Positions 46,294-56,497 of a stretch of 64,000 bases of DNA are shown here, piece after piece. The position numbers and the translations under genes were made by a program. The notes under the pieces were generated by a model that was given only the letters and a program-made list of their open reading frames with translations, had not been told where the DNA came from and did not search any database. The stretch comes from Cyanobium sp. NS01 (GTDB taxonomy: Bacteria; Cyanobacteriota; Cyanobacteriia; PCC-6307; Cyanobiaceae): the NCBI RefSeq assembly GCF_014280235.1, contig NZ_CP047940.1, positions 2,418,001 through 2,482,000 on the forward strand. Reading direction: 5' to 3'. Position 1 is the first letter of the stretch; each line of letters begins with the position of its first letter.

Positions 46294-47322
46294 TCAGCCC
46301 ACCCAGCGCAGCAGCGAGCCGCGCTCGCCCAGCACGAAGCCCTTGCTGCCGTCGCGGCTGAACACGATGCGGGTGAAGTTGGAGGGCTCCTGGGCCCCCA
46401 CCGGGTCCTGCTCCCAGCTGCGGCCGTCGTCGCTGCTCACCAGCAGGGTGCCGCTGCCGCCGCCGGCCCAGATCCCACCACGGGGATCCCAGGCCATGTC
46501 GAGGTAGCCGTAGCCATTGGTGATCGGGATCACCGGCTTGCTCCACTGCTCGGGCTCGGCGGGATCGCTGCCGAAGCGGATCTGGGCACCGCGGGCCAGC
46601 ATCCAGAGCGTGCCGTCAGGGCGGAAGCCGATGGTCTGCAGGCGCTGGCTGCTCACCCGCTGGTGCACCTGCCACACCTCCTGGCCGGGATTCCAGGTGG
46701 AGAAGAAATTGCCCAGGCTGCTGACGCTCACATAGCGGCCATCAGGGCTGCGGCGCAGCTCGCGCACGGCGCCGGCCGCATCCCCCACCCGGGCCTGCCA
46801 GCTGGCACCGCCATCGCTGGTGTCGTAGATGGCTCCCACGCTGGTGGCCAGTTCGGCCGTGTCCCGGCCGAGGGCCGTGACCAGGTAGGGCTCGCCGGGC
46901 AGCTTGGTGTCGAGGAACAGGCGGCTCCAGTTGCGGCCGGCATCGGAGCTGTGCAGCAGCAGGCCGGGCTGGCCCACGATCCAGCCCTCGTCGCCGCGGA
47001 AGTCGATGCTGATCAGGCGGAAGTTCTCCTCCTCGGGCAGATCGAGGGCCCGCTCCTCCCAGCTGGCACCGCCGTCGCTGGTTTCCAGGATCAGCCGGTT
47101 GCTGCCCACCAGGAAGCCGTGGTCGGCGTCGGAGAAGGCCACGGCCAGCGGGTTGGCCGTGGTGTTGAGGGGTACGGACTCCCAGGGACTGTCGACCGTG
47201 CGGGCCAGGCCGGTGGTGACGCAGCCACCCAGCCCCAGGCTGATCCCCAGCACCAGCAGCAGGGAGCACAGCGAGGAGAGCAGGCGGGGGCGGAGCGGGA
47301 AGCTGGAGGAGGAGCGGTTCAT
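46294..47322 (-). CDS. ycf48: Photosystem II assembly factor Ycf48 (lipoprotein)
   Basis: A 342-residue protein with a lipoprotein signal: hydrophobic 13-33 and lipobox LGGC with Cys34. The rest consists of seven-bladed propeller repeats, seen as recurrent TSDGGASW-like strands (SDGGASWEERAL, SSDAGRNWSRLF, TSDGGASWQARV, SSDDGRSWEQDP). Ycf48 binds precursor D1 and helps form the PSII reaction-centre complex on the lumenal side. ATG 47322 is preferred to upstream ATG/TTG at 47334/47337. Eleven bases after rubA. Confidence 0.95.
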   Translation of the reverse strand: MNRSSSSFPLRPRLLSSLCSLLLVLGISLGLGGCVTTGLARTVDSPWESVPLNTTANPLAVAFSDADHGFLVGSNRLILETSDGGASWEERALDLPEEENFRLISIDFRGDEGWIVGQPGLLLHSSDAGRNWSRLFLDTKLPGEPYLVTALGRDTAELATSVGAIYDTSDGGASWQARVGDAAGAVRELRRSPDGRYVSVSSLGNFFSTWNPGQEVWQVHQRVSSQRLQTIGFRPDGTLWMLARGAQIRFGSDPAEPEQWSKPVIPITNGYGYLDMAWDPRGGIWAGGGSGTLLVSSDDGRSWEQDPVGAQEPSNFTRIVFSRDGSKGFVLGERGSLLRWVG

Positions 47323-47333
47323 CGGCGCGGGCA

Positions 47334-47810
47334 TCAACGCAGGGAATAGAGGGAGAGGAAAAAGGCGAAGGCCAGGGCGAATCCCCCGAAGATCAACACA
47401 TTCTTCTGCCCCGGGGTGAGCCGATTGACCCCGAGGCCGAAGTTGAGGTTTTCCTCAAAGCCGCTGGGCTTGCTGCGCGGGCCGATGTCCATGAAGGCCC
47501 CCACCTTGCTGCGGCACACCGGGCAGCGAAAGGCAACGGGGTCGAGATCGGAAAACGGCGTCCCCGGGGCAATCGCCAGTTTCCTGACGCCCTCGGCCGG
47601 GTCATAGACGAAGCCGCAGCTGCGGCACTCGAAGCGGTGGCTGTCGGGATCGTCGACGGGCTCGCCGGGAACCGAGTCCGGTGGAGCCGGAACCGCCTGC
47701 GGAGCAGAAGCGGCCGGCTCAGCCGGCTGCTGGGCAGGGATCTCCTGCCCCTGCGGAGTGATCTCTTCGGTCACCGGAGTCGGGCTGGGGGACCTGACTC
47801 TAGGAACCAT
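47334..47810 (-). CDS. rubA: Membrane-anchored rubredoxin RubA
   Basis: A 158-residue protein: a proline/glutamate-rich N-terminus (about 1-55), a rubredoxin domain with iron cysteines 62, 65 ([10 protein letters not shown]) and 96, 99 (RCPVCRSK), and a C-terminal transmembrane helix ([19 protein letters not shown]). This is the cyanobacterial/plastid RubA needed for PSII (and photosystem) assembly, cotranscribed with ycf48-psbEFLJ here as in relatives. ATG 47810. Divergent from ndhC with 67 bases between. Confidence 0.95.
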   Translation of the reverse strand: MVPRVRSPSPTPVTEEITPQGQEIPAQQPAEPAASAPQAVPAPPDSVPGEPVDDPDSHRFECRSCGFVYDPAEGVRKLAIAPGTPFSDLDPVAFRCPVCRSKVGAFMDIGPRSKPSGFEENLNFGLGVNRLTPGQKNVLIFGGFALAFAFFLSLYSLR

Positions 47811-47877
47811 GCTGCAAGCGAGGCCGTGGCTTTCCGGTTGCAGATGCCAGACTGCGCGCCACGTTGGGCTCGCCCCC

Positions 47878-48240
47878 ATGTTCGTGCTCTCCGGCTACGA
47901 CGCCTTCCTCGGCTTTCTGCTGATTTCGGCTGCCGTTCCCGTGCTCGCCCTCGTCGCCAACAAGCTGCTGTCGCCCACCAGCCGCGGCGGCGAACGGGAG
48001 ATCACCTACGAATCCGGGATGGAGCCCATTGGCGGAGCCTGGATTCAGTTCAACATCCGCTATTACATGTTTGCGCTGGTCTTCGTGATCTTCGACGTGG
48101 AGACCGTGTTTCTGTATCCCTGGGCGGTGGCCTTCCACCGGCTGGGGCTCCTGGCCTTCATTGAAGCCCTGGTGTTCATTGCCATCCTTGTGGTGGCCCT
48201 GGCCTATGCCTGGCGCAAAGGCGCCCTCGAGTGGAGCTGA
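47878..48240 (+). CDS. ndhC: NAD(P)H-quinone oxidoreductase subunit 3
   Basis: A 120-residue membrane subunit of NDH-1 with three helices. [21 protein letters not shown] and [16 protein letters not shown] are fully conserved in NdhC. It belongs to the membrane arm near plastoquinone in respiration and cyclic electron flow. It overlaps an upstream GTG of ndhK and is the first gene of ndhC-ndhK-ndhJ, the standard cyanobacterial order. Confidence 0.98.
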   Translation: MFVLSGYDAFLGFLLISAAVPVLALVANKLLSPTSRGGEREITYESGMEPIGGAWIQFNIRYYMFALVFVIFDVETVFLYPWAVAFHRLGLLAFIEALVFIAILVVALAYAWRKGALEWS

Positions 48241-48248
48241 CGGAACCC

Positions 48249-49028
48249 ATGACCCTCACCCCCCAGACCAGCCCCAGCATCGACGCGCTGCGGGACGTGC
48301 GTGCCGCCAGTTGCGGCCCCGTCGGCAGCCCGGCTGTCACCTCGGATCTGTCGGAGAACGTGATTCTCACGACCCTCGATGACCTGCACAACTGGGCCCG
48401 GCTCAGCAGCCTCTGGCCCCTGCTCTACGGCACGGCCTGCTGCTTCATCGAGTTCGCGGCCCTGATCGGCTCCCGCTTCGACTTCGACCGCTTCGGTCTG
48501 GTGCCCCGCTCCAGCCCCCGCCAGGCCGACCTGCTGATCGTGGCCGGCACGGTGACCATGAAGATGGGCCCGGCCCTGGTGCGCCTCTATGAGCAGATGC
48601 CTGAGCCGAAGTACGTGATCGCCATGGGGGCCTGCACGATCACCGGTGGCATGTTCTCGGCCGACTCCACCACCGCGGTGCGGGGCGTTGACAAGCTGAT
48701 TCCCGTGGACCTCTACCTGCCCGGTTGCCCGCCGCGGCCCGAGGCCATCTTCGATGCGGTGATCAAGCTGCGCAAGAAGGTGGGCAATGAGGCGCTGGCT
48801 GAGCGCGGCAACCTGCGGCCCACCCACCGCTACTGCACCGTGGCCCACCAGATGACGCCCGTCGAGCCGATCGTCACCGGCGCCTATCTCGAGGCCGAAA
48901 CCCAGCGCCGGGCCCTGGCCGCCGCAGCCGGCCTGCCGCTCGGCAGCCTCGAAGCCGAGGCAGCCAGCACGGAGCCCGTGCCCGCTGCTGAGAGCCCCCC
49001 CCCCACCGCCGAGTCAAGCGATGCCTGA
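48249..49028 (+). CDS. ndhK: NAD(P)H-quinone oxidoreductase subunit K
   Basis: A 259-residue subunit carrying the N2 [4Fe-4S] cluster; ligand cysteines 64 and 65 (GTACCFIEF), 129 (MGACTITGG) and 160 (LPGCPPRPE) are visible. ATG 48249 is chosen; GTG 48231 is also in frame. The C-terminal 40 residues are an Ala/Glu/Pro-rich extension common in picocyanobacteria. It overlaps ndhJ by eight bases. Confidence 0.97.
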   Translation: MTLTPQTSPSIDALRDVRAASCGPVGSPAVTSDLSENVILTTLDDLHNWARLSSLWPLLYGTACCFIEFAALIGSRFDFDRFGLVPRSSPRQADLLIVAGTVTMKMGPALVRLYEQMPEPKYVIAMGACTITGGMFSADSTTAVRGVDKLIPVDLYLPGCPPRPEAIFDAVIKLRKKVGNEALAERGNLRPTHRYCTVAHQMTPVEPIVTGAYLEAETQRRALAAAAGLPLGSLEAEAASTEPVPAAESPPPTAESSDA

Positions 49029-49578
49029 GTCCGCCCCCAGCCCCGAAGCGCTCGCCTCCGTGGAGCCCGGGCCAGTGAGCCGGTGGCTGCAGAGCCAGGG
49101 CTTTGACCACACGGTGCTGCCCCCGGATCACCTCGGCGTGGAAGTGCTCGGCGTTGAGCCGGCCTTCCTGCCACTTCTGGCCACCGCCCTCAAGGCCGAC
49201 GGCTTCGACTACCTGCAGTGCCAGGGCGGCTACGACGAGGGGCCAGGCGGCCGTCTGGTGAGCTTCTACCACCTGGTGAAGCTGGGTGTCCTCGCTGACA
49301 GCAGCGCCGGCCTGGCCAAGCTGCCCGCCGAGGTGCGGCCCCAGGAGGTGCGCCTCAAGGTGTTTCTGGCTCGCGACGGCGCCCTCACCATCCCCAGCCT
49401 CTACGGCCTGTTCCGCGGCGCCGACTGGCAGGAGCGCGAGACCTTCGACATGTACGGCATCCAGTTCGAAGGCCATCCCCATCCCAAACGGCTGCTGATG
49501 CCGGAGGACTGGAAGGGCTGGCCGCTGCGCAAGGACTACGTGCAGCCTGACTTCTACGAGATGCAGGACGCCTACTGA
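49021..49578 (+). CDS. ndhJ: NAD(P)H-quinone oxidoreductase subunit J
   Basis: A 185-residue peripheral-arm subunit. [35 protein letters not shown] and [18 protein letters not shown] are diagnostic of NdhJ (30 kDa subunit). Last gene of ndhCKJ. The final seven bases overlap the convergent sulfotransferase gene. Confidence 0.97.
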   Translation: MPESAPSPEALASVEPGPVSRWLQSQGFDHTVLPPDHLGVEVLGVEPAFLPLLATALKADGFDYLQCQGGYDEGPGGRLVSFYHLVKLGVLADSSAGLAKLPAEVRPQEVRLKVFLARDGALTIPSLYGLFRGADWQERETFDMYGIQFEGHPHPKRLLMPEDWKGWPLRKDYVQPDFYEMQDAY

Positions 49579-50387
49579 GCCGGCACGAAGTGGCGCGGCC
49601 GGCGCGGGCCTCCCTGCCGCACCTGCGCCACTGTCAGGTTCCCCTCCAGCAGCCAGGGGTAGAAGAAGCTGAAGTCGTCGACGTAGCGCTGGCGCAGCAG
49701 CTGCACCAGCTGCGGTTGGGCCAGCAGTTGCTCGAGATCGGTGCTCTGGCCCTGGCGGCGGCTGTTCTTGTCCGGCAGCTGACGCATCAGGCCCGGCACG
49801 CCGGCGCGGCGGGCCCGCTGCACCAGGAAGGGCCAATGCAGCTCCAGGCTCTCGGCATAGGCCACCCAGGTGGGCAGGGGCTCCGCATCCAGGCAGAGGA
49901 TCTCCGCCTGGGGCAGCACGTGCACATCGAGAGCCGCCGAATCCGCTGCGCAGAGGCGCTCGATGAACTGGGGCAGCGCCATGCCCCGCTCCACGCCGAT
50001 GGCCCGCAGCCGGGCCGTGCAGCTGGGGTTTTCGATCACCTTGTTGTTGTAGGCCGAGAGCAGGCGATCAAAGGGGTTGCGCACCACCGCGAAGCTGAAG
50101 CAGTGCGCCCGCAGCTGTCTGGCGGTGGCGCGGTCCACGGGGCGGGCGATGCTGCTCGGCAGCAGATCCCAGAACTGGTCCACCTGGGAGGAGAGGGATT
50201 GCCAGGAGCGATGGGGCTGCAGCGCCCGCAGCAACCGCTGGCCCAGGCCATGGCGGTTGCGCTGCAGCTCCGGTCGGATCAGTCGGGTGAGGGCCGCCTT
50301 GACGCTGCTGTTGGCCGCCTTGGGCACGCGCCCATAGAGCAGATGGTGGCCGGGCAGGTGCAGAAAGTGGTGGTCAGAAGCCGCCAT
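49572..50387 (-). CDS. Sulfotransferase family 2 domain protein
   Basis: A 271-residue protein. The 5'-phosphosulfate loop is [17 protein letters not shown] (about 18-33) and the 3'-phosphate motif is [17 protein letters not shown] (RNPFDR 103-108), as in the Sulfotransfer_2 family that uses PAPS on sugars. LPDKNSRRQ and a C-terminal DDFSFFYPW also fit. Substrate unknown, possibly surface or extracellular polysaccharide. Convergent with ndhJ. Confidence 0.82.
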   Translation of the reverse strand: MAASDHHFLHLPGHHLLYGRVPKAANSSVKAALTRLIRPELQRNRHGLGQRLLRALQPHRSWQSLSSQVDQFWDLLPSSIARPVDRATARQLRAHCFSFAVVRNPFDRLLSAYNNKVIENPSCTARLRAIGVERGMALPQFIERLCAADSAALDVHVLPQAEILCLDAEPLPTWVAYAESLELHWPFLVQRARRAGVPGLMRQLPDKNSRRQGQSTDLEQLLAQPQLVQLLRQRYVDDFSFFYPWLLEGNLTVAQVRQGGPRRPRHFVPAQ

Positions 50388-50409
50388 GGCCGGAGGCTAC
50401 CTGGCTGGC

Positions 50410-51963
50410 TCAGGGATCCTGGCGCTGGGCCCTCGCCCGCCGCAGGTTGTTGCCGCGGTAGCTGCGATAAAACCGCATCACCGCCAAGGCCAGGCTGCGG
50501 GGGTCGTGGCGCAGCGTGGCGGTGGGCCGAGCCCCCTGCAGGGGTGCCTGCATCACCTGATAGCCCTGGCGCTGCAGCTTGCGGGCTTCGCAGCGGACCG
50601 GTTCGGCCCCTTTCTGGCGGTAGCGATCCAGCAGCGGCGTGTCGGCCAGGTTCTCCTGGGCCAGCACGGCATTGAACAGCCGTTGCTCGACACCGAGGCT
50701 GCCGAGCTGGGCCTCGATCGCGCGCAGGTGCCCTTCGACATCGAGGTGGTCGGTCTCGCCGGGCTGGGTCATCAGGTTGCAGATGTAGAGGCGGGGCGCC
50801 TTGCTGCGGGCGATCGCCGCCACCAGCTCCGGCACCAGCAGGTTGGGCAGCAGCGAGGTGTAGAGACTGCCAGGGCCGAGCACGATCAGGTCGGCATGGG
50901 CGATGGCCTCGATCGCCCGGGGCAGGGCCGGCGGGCGCTCGGGCGAGCAGCCCAGCCGCACGATCGGGCTGTGGGCATGGCCGATCGCCGATTCGCCCTC
51001 GATCCGCTCACCGCTCTCCAGCTCTGCCCAGAGGCGCACGTCGGCATTGGTGGCGGGCACCACCTGGCCCTGCACCGCCAGCACCCTGCTGCTGGCGGTG
51101 ATCGCCGACTCGAGGCTGCCGGTGATCGCCGTGAGGGCCGAGAGAAAGAGGTTGCCGAAACTGTGCCCCTCCAGCCCCACACCCGACTGGAAGCGGTACT
51201 GGAAGAGTCTGGTGAGCAGGGGCTCCTCCCGGGCCAGGGCGGCCAGGCAGTTGCGGATGTCACCCGGGGGCTGCACCCCCAGTTCGCGGCGCAGCACACC
51301 GCTGCTGCCGCCGTCATCGGCCACGGTGACGATGGCGGTGAGGTTGCTGCTGTAGCGCTTCAGGCCACTGAGCAGGGTGGAGAGGCCGGTGCCGCCGCCC
51401 ACGGCCACAATGCTGGGACCGCGGTTGAGGCGGCCCTGGGCAGCGAGGGCATCCACCAGATGGGTGCCCCGATCCGGGGCGAGGGCCTGCTGGATGGCGC
51501 CGAAGCTGCGGCTCTGTCCCAGCCAGATCATGGCGGCGCCGATCGCCAGGACCAACGGCCCGGTGATCCCCCTCGGCAGCACGGTGGTGAGGTTCTTGAG
51601 CAGCCACTGGATGCCGGCGATGGTCCAGTAGATGGGCTGCAGATCGGCCCACACCGCGGCCCCCAACAGGGCGATCAACAGGCCCAGCCCCGAGGTGAGC
51701 ACCCAGCGTTTCACCACCAGGCCGGGCTGCAGCCAGCGCACCGCGCGCCGCGAACGGCTGACCAGATCGCGCTGGCGCAGCTCCCCCCGGCCAACCCAGC
51801 TGGCCCGTGGTCTGAGCCGGCGGGGCCGCCGCGGCCTGGAAGCCGGCGCAGGGGAAGACGAGGGCGTGGGACTGTGCTCAAGGAGCCAATCCAGTGTAGA
51901 TCGGGCTGCAGGCGCGAGGATGAGAGGTGATTGCGCTGCCGCCGCTGGACTCCCCAGCCCCAC
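50410..51963 (-). CDS. YvcK/CofD-like gluconeogenesis factor with N-terminal membrane anchor
   Basis: A 517-residue protein. The first 150 residues hold a proline/arginine-rich stretch and two hydrophobic helices (WVLTSGLGLLIALLGAAVWA and TGPLVLAIGAAMIWLG), then the YvcK core with VAVGGGTGLSTLLSGLKRY, ADDGGSSGVLR, GDIRNCLAAL, SFGNLFLSAL and LGPGSLYTSLLPNLLV. YvcK binds UDP-sugars and affects carbon flow and cell shape in Gram-positives. GTG 51963 is the only canonical start but it overlaps the divergent mlaF-like gene by 37 bases. Confidence 0.85.
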   Translation of the reverse strand: MGLGSPAAAAQSPLILAPAARSTLDWLLEHSPTPSSSPAPASRPRRPRRLRPRASWVGRGELRQRDLVSRSRRAVRWLQPGLVVKRWVLTSGLGLLIALLGAAVWADLQPIYWTIAGIQWLLKNLTTVLPRGITGPLVLAIGAAMIWLGQSRSFGAIQQALAPDRGTHLVDALAAQGRLNRGPSIVAVGGGTGLSTLLSGLKRYSSNLTAIVTVADDGGSSGVLRRELGVQPPGDIRNCLAALAREEPLLTRLFQYRFQSGVGLEGHSFGNLFLSALTAITGSLESAITASSRVLAVQGQVVPATNADVRLWAELESGERIEGESAIGHAHSPIVRLGCSPERPPALPRAIEAIAHADLIVLGPGSLYTSLLPNLLVPELVAAIARSKAPRLYICNLMTQPGETDHLDVEGHLRAIEAQLGSLGVEQRLFNAVLAQENLADTPLLDRYRQKGAEPVRCEARKLQRQGYQVMQAPLQGARPTATLRHDPRSLALAVMRFYRSYRGNNLRRARAQRQDP

Positions 51964-52736
51964 CCCTGGCCGAACTCCGCAACCTCAGCATGCGCTGGGG
52001 CCGCACCACCGTGCTGGATGGCGTGAACCTCAGCCTGCAACCCGGCGAGCAGCTGGTGGTGGTGGGGCCCTCAGGGGCGGGCAAGTCGACGATCCTGCGG
52101 CTGCTCGCCGGCCTGCTGCTGCCCAGCAGTGGCAGCCTGCTGCTGCACGGCGAGCCCCAGACCTACCTGCGCATCGATCAGGAGAACCCGCCCGACGTGC
52201 GGCTGGTGTTCCAGAACCCGGCCCTGCTGGGCTCCCTCACGGTGCGCGAGAACGTGGGCTTCCTGCTCTATCGCTACGGCCGGCTCAAGGAGGGCGAGAT
52301 CCGCCAGCGGGTGGCGGAAGCCCTGGAGGCCGTGGGGCTGAGTGGGATCGAGGAGCGGCTGCCGGGGGAACTGAGCGGCGGTATGCAGAAGCGGGTGAGC
52401 TTTGCCCGCGCCCTGATTCCGGCCCCCCAGCTGCTGGACTCGCCCCAGATGCCCCTGCTGCTGTTCGATGAACCCACGGCCGGGCTGGATCCGGTGGCCT
52501 GCACCCGCATCGAGGATCTGATCGTGCGCACCACAGCCGTGGCCCAGGCCAGCTCCGTGGTGGTGAGCCACGTGCACAGCACGATCGAGCGCACCGGCGG
52601 CCAGATCGTGATGCTCTACGACGGCATTTTTCGCTGGGCCGGCGATCTGGAGGCCTACCGCCATACCGACAATCCCTATGTGATGCAGTTCAGGAGCGGT
52701 AGCCTGCGCGGGCCCATCCAGCCTGCAGAGGCCTGA
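51927..52736 (+). CDS. MlaF-like ABC transporter ATP-binding protein
   Basis: A 269-residue ATPase: Walker A VVGPSGAGKST (47-55), Q-loop RLVFQNPALLG, signature ELSGGMQKRVSFARAL and Walker B LLLFDEPTAGLDPV. The MQKR variant of the signature is typical for MlaF. A good ribosome site (GAGGA, seven bases before) supports GTG 51927. It pairs with the MCE-domain gene three bases downstream as part of a phospholipid (or sterol-like) transport system. The MlaE-type permease is not next to it. Confidence 0.88.
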   Translation: MIALPPLDSPAPPLAELRNLSMRWGRTTVLDGVNLSLQPGEQLVVVGPSGAGKSTILRLLAGLLLPSSGSLLLHGEPQTYLRIDQENPPDVRLVFQNPALLGSLTVRENVGFLLYRYGRLKEGEIRQRVAEALEAVGLSGIEERLPGELSGGMQKRVSFARALIPAPQLLDSPQMPLLLFDEPTAGLDPVACTRIEDLIVRTTAVAQASSVVVSHVHSTIERTGGQIVMLYDGIFRWAGDLEAYRHTDNPYVMQFRSGSLRGPIQPAEA

Positions 52737-52739
52737 GCA

Positions 52740-53765
52740 ATGCGCCGCTCTGTGCGTGAGGCGATCGTGGGATTCTCCCTGGTGGGAGCGATCGTTTCGG
52801 CGGTGGGCTTCTCGTTCTGGCTGCGGGGCCTCTCCCTCACCCGCCAGTTCTGGACGCTGAACGCCAGCTTCCAGCAGGCCTCGGGGCTGGCCGCACGCTC
52901 CCCGGTGGTGTACCGAGGGGTGATGGTGGGCAGCGTGCGCTCCGTGCGCGTCACCCCGGGGGCGGTGGAGGCCGACCTGGAGATCACCGATCCCAGCCTG
53001 AGACTCTCCCTGCCGGTCAGGGCTGAGGTGGTGCAGGGATCGCTGCTGGGCGGCGAGGCCCAGGTGGCCCTGATCAGCACCGGACCAGCCCCGAACGCCT
53101 CGGCGCCACCGCCCCGATCGCCCGACTGTCCTCGCGAGCAGATGCTCTGCGACGGCTCCTCGATCAAAGGCAGTGAGGCTGCCAGCCTGTCGACCGTGAC
53201 CAACCTGATGCAGCAACTGCTGGAGCAGGGCGACCGGGAGCAACTGATCCAGAAACTGGCCGGGGTGGCCATCAGCGTGGATCAGACCTCCAAGCAGGCC
53301 ACCGCCTTCCTTAAGGATGGCCAGGTGCTGGTGGGTCAGGGCGAATCGCTGGTGAACAGCCTGGATCGATCGGTGCAGGATGCCCAGCCCACCATCGCCA
53401 ACCTCAATGCCAGCTCAGCCCACCTGCGACGGCTGATTGCCGCCCTGGACAATCCCAAGACCGTGGCCGAACTGCAGCGGACGGTGAGCAACGCTGAACA
53501 GCTCACGGCCCGCTGGGACGCCGTGGGCGGGGATGTGAACCAGCTCACCTCCGATCCCCGCTTTATGGATGGGCTGCGCAATGTGACCGTGGGCCTGGGC
53601 AAGTTCTTTGAGGAGCTCTACCCCGCCCAGACGGGAGCCGCCCGGGAACCTGCAGCGGATGCGGCCAGCGGCGGCGACAAAGCGCGGCACGGCCGCGGAA
53701 CCCAGCGGCGTCCGAATGCTCCGGAGCAGGCTGCTGAGGCCTTCCCGATGCCTACACCGCGTTGA
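52740..53765 (+). CDS. MlaD family (MCE-domain) lipid transport protein
   Basis: A 341-residue protein. An N-terminal helix ([19 protein letters not shown], about 10-28) anchors it in the membrane; an MCE domain follows ([49 protein letters not shown]), then helical coiled-coil-like residues 150-290 and a low-complexity tail. This is the substrate-binding partner of an Mla-type importer or exporter between the membranes. It is three bases from the ATPase gene, and its last 14 bases overlap convergent chlD. Confidence 0.9.
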   Translation: MRRSVREAIVGFSLVGAIVSAVGFSFWLRGLSLTRQFWTLNASFQQASGLAARSPVVYRGVMVGSVRSVRVTPGAVEADLEITDPSLRLSLPVRAEVVQGSLLGGEAQVALISTGPAPNASAPPPRSPDCPREQMLCDGSSIKGSEAASLSTVTNLMQQLLEQGDREQLIQKLAGVAISVDQTSKQATAFLKDGQVLVGQGESLVNSLDRSVQDAQPTIANLNASSAHLRRLIAALDNPKTVAELQRTVSNAEQLTARWDAVGGDVNQLTSDPRFMDGLRNVTVGLGKFFEELYPAQTGAAREPAADAASGGDKARHGRGTQRRPNAPEQAAEAFPMPTPR

Positions 53766-55878
53766 TCGCCTCCATGGCGATGGCGGCGATGGCCTGATCG
53801 CTGGCCTTGGGCAGCTGCACGTATTTGCCGCCGGCAGCCTCGGCCAGCTCCTTGCCCATGCCGCTGCCGATGAACTTGCGCTCGGTGTCGATCACCAGCA
53901 GCTTGAGGCCGAGGGCGCGGTAGCGGCTGGCCACCTGCTTCACCTCCTCCTTGAGGTCCACTGGCTCCTCCCCCTCCAGCTCCGGTTGCCCCAGGGAGCG
54001 GCCCAGGGGCACGTTGCCGCGGCCATCGGTGATCGCCACCACCACCACCTGGCCCAGGTCGCCCGTGGCCAGGGCGTTGGCCCCCACCCGGGCCGCCTGG
54101 GAGAGGCCGTGGGCCAGGGGTGAGCCGCCGCCGCAGGCCATCGCTTCGAGCCGGCGGCGGGCAGCGGTGATCGAGCGGGTGGGGGGCAGCAGCACCTCGG
54201 CCTGCTCGCCGCGGAAGGGGATCAGGGCGACTTCATCGCGGTTTTCGTAGGCCTCCGTGAGCAGCCGGATCACGGCGCCCTTGGCGCTCTGCATGCGGTT
54301 GAGGGCCATCGAGCCGCTGGCATCCACCAGGAAGATCACCAGGGCACCGGCCTTGCGCTGCAGCTGCTTGGCCCGCAGGTCGCCGTCCTCCACCACCACC
54401 TTGCGGTGGGGCTGGCGCTCGCGGCGGCTCTTCTGATAGGGGGCCGCGGCCCGCAGGGTGGCATCCACGGCGATGCGCTTCACCGGACCGCGGGGCAGCA
54501 TCGGCTTCACGTAGCGGCCGCGGGAGTCGCTGAACACCACGGCCCGGCTGCCGCTGCCGCCGGAGCGGGCCTTGGCGGCACCGAAGAGCAGCAGCTCGGG
54601 ATCGATCGCCACGGCCTCGGGATCGAGCATGAACTCCTCCGGCACCGAGGGGGGCGCCTGGTCCTCGGGGGTGTCGTCCTCCTGGTCGGGCTGCTCGGGA
54701 TCAGTGTCGTCCTCGGGCTCCGGCTCGCTCTGGTCGGGTTCGGGCGGCTGCTCTGGCGGCTGCTCGCCCTGGGGCGGCGGTGGCGGCGGCGGCTCCAGGG
54801 GCTGGTCGGGATCGGGGGGCGGCAGCTGCAGGGCCCGCGGAGCGATCACCAGCCGCACGGCCACCTGCAGGTCGTCGGCCTCGACGCGATCGCGGCCACT
54901 GAGGGCCGCATGGGCCCGGGCGACGCGCACGGCGTAGAGCTCGGAGCGGTGGCCCTCCACACCGCCGCGCAGGGCCTCGGTCACCAGGTAGGCGATCTGC
55001 TCGCGGCTGATCTGCACATCGGGCAGCCACTGGCGGGCCAGCAGCAGCTGGGTGGCGAGGGCGTCGGTCTCCTCCTGCCAGCGGCCCCGGAAATCCTGGC
55101 CCGACTCGGCATGGTCGAGGGCGGAGCGGGTGATGGCCACCCGCTGCTCCAGCTCCAGTGCCTGGTTGGCACTGAGGCAGATGGCGAAGCGATCGAGCAG
55201 GTGGTCGCGCACCGCCCCCTCCTCGGGGTTGTAGGTGGCGATCAGCAGGCAGCGGCAGGGGTGAGCCAGGCTGAGGCCCTCGCGCTCGATGCGGTTCTCG
55301 CCGCTGCCCACCGCCGCCAGCAGCAGGTTGGTGATGCCGTCATCGAGCAGGTTGAGCTCATCCACGTACACCACGCCGCGGTGGGCCTCGGCCAGCAGCC
55401 CCGGCTGGAACACCGCCTGGCCTCTGGCCAGGGAGGCGGCCACATCCACCGAGCCCAGCAGCCGGTCTTCGGTGATGCCCAGCGGCACCTGCACGAAGGG
55501 GGCGGGGATCACACGGGTGGGCAGCAGGGCCTGGGTGTCGCGGCCGCTGGGGTCGGCGCCCAGCTGCTGCAGCCGCTCGCGCACGGCCTCGTTCCAGTCG
55601 TCGGGGCGCTGGGGATCCACGTTGAGGGCCTGCACCGCCGCGCCGCCCAGATCGAGCACGTCGATGGGCGGCAGCAGGGCGTGCAGGCCCCGGGCCAGCA
55701 CCGACTTGCCGGTGCCGCGGCCACCGGCGATCACCACGCCCCCGAGGCCCGGATCCACGGCGGCCAGCAGCAGGGCGAGCTTGAGGGTGCCGTGGCCGGT
55801 GATCGCCGCCAGTGGGAAGGAGCGATCAGCACCCTGGCCGGCCGGAGCCGGAGACGCTGCTGAGCCGCTGACAACCAT
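53752..55878 (-). CDS. chlD: Magnesium chelatase subunit D
   Basis: A 708-residue subunit of the ATP-dependent enzyme inserting Mg2+ into protoporphyrin IX, the first committed step to chlorophyll. N-terminal AAA domain with [13 protein letters not shown] (52-64), a central acidic/proline-rich linker (about 365-420; repeats of PPE, PEP, DDT), and a C-terminal vWA domain with [19 protein letters not shown] (near 520). The AAA Walker A is intact here, although in many ChlD it is degenerate. Divergent from the DUF1993 gene. Confidence 0.96.
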   Translation of the reverse strand: MVVSGSAASPAPAGQGADRSFPLAAITGHGTLKLALLLAAVDPGLGGVVIAGGRGTGKSVLARGLHALLPPIDVLDLGGAAVQALNVDPQRPDDWNEAVRERLQQLGADPSGRDTQALLPTRVIPAPFVQVPLGITEDRLLGSVDVAASLARGQAVFQPGLLAEAHRGVVYVDELNLLDDGITNLLLAAVGSGENRIEREGLSLAHPCRCLLIATYNPEEGAVRDHLLDRFAICLSANQALELEQRVAITRSALDHAESGQDFRGRWQEETDALATQLLLARQWLPDVQISREQIAYLVTEALRGGVEGHRSELYAVRVARAHAALSGRDRVEADDLQVAVRLVIAPRALQLPPPDPDQPLEPPPPPPPQGEQPPEQPPEPDQSEPEPEDDTDPEQPDQEDDTPEDQAPPSVPEEFMLDPEAVAIDPELLLFGAAKARSGGSGSRAVVFSDSRGRYVKPMLPRGPVKRIAVDATLRAAAPYQKSRRERQPHRKVVVEDGDLRAKQLQRKAGALVIFLVDASGSMALNRMQSAKGAVIRLLTEAYENRDEVALIPFRGEQAEVLLPPTRSITAARRRLEAMACGGGSPLAHGLSQAARVGANALATGDLGQVVVVAITDGRGNVPLGRSLGQPELEGEEPVDLKEEVKQVASRYRALGLKLLVIDTERKFIGSGMGKELAEAAGGKYVQLPKASDQAIAAIAMEAINAV

Positions 55879-55987
55879 GGGGCGCGGGCCGGAGGGGGAG
55901 GGAGGTCAGTCTGGCCGATGGGCCTGCAGGAACTCGACAACGGCACAGCCCTTAGCCTCAGGATCTGCTCACCGGCCGGGCCGAATC

Positions 55988-56497
55988 ATGTCCCTCTCCA
56001 TGCATGCGGCCGCGGTGCCGCCCCTGCAGCGCACCCTCACCAACCTGGCGGCGGTGCTGGCCAAGGCGGAGGCGCACGCCGAGGCCGGCGGCATCGATCC
56101 CGCCGTGCTGCTGGCCAGCCGCCTCTACCCAGACATGTTCCCCCTGACCCGGCAGGTGCAGATCGCCGCCGACATCGCCCGCCGCGGGGTGGCCCGCCTC
56201 GCCGGCGTGGAGGCCGTCGCCGTGGCCGATGACGAGACCACCTTTGCGCAGTTGATCGAGCGCCTCGAGGCCGCCGTCAACGAGCTGGGCGGCTACGCCC
56301 CCAACCAGCTGGAGGACAGCGCCGAGCGGGAGGTGAGCGTGCCGATCGGCCGCGGGCAGAGCATCACCATGATCGGCTGGCCATTCCTCTCCGGCTTCGT
56401 GCTGCCCAACGTCTACTTCCACACCACCACCGCCTATGGGATCCTGCGCCACAACGGCGTGGTGCTGGGCAAGCGCGATTTCCTGGGGGAGCCCTGA
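55988..56497 (+). CDS. DUF1993 family protein
   Basis: A 169-residue soluble protein starting MSLSMHAAAVPPLQRTL. The pattern RLYPDMFPLTRQVQIAADIARRG, TFAQLIERLEAAVNEL and FVLPNVYFHTTTAYGILRHNG defines DUF1993, a DinB-like four-helix family of unknown function; the conserved His in FHTTTAY and LRHNG could bind a metal. It is divergent from chlD (109 bases apart), and its stop overlaps the putative CTG start of folK. Confidence 0.85.
   Translation: MSLSMHAAAVPPLQRTLTNLAAVLAKAEAHAEAGGIDPAVLLASRLYPDMFPLTRQVQIAADIARRGVARLAGVEAVAVADDETTFAQLIERLEAAVNELGGYAPNQLEDSAEREVSVPIGRGQSITMIGWPFLSGFVLPNVYFHTTTAYGILRHNGVVLGKRDFLGEP

Noticed and set aside
54406-55863. 485-codon plus-strand frame opposite chlD
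   Set aside because: Shadow of chlD; Gly/Leu-rich, no domain.
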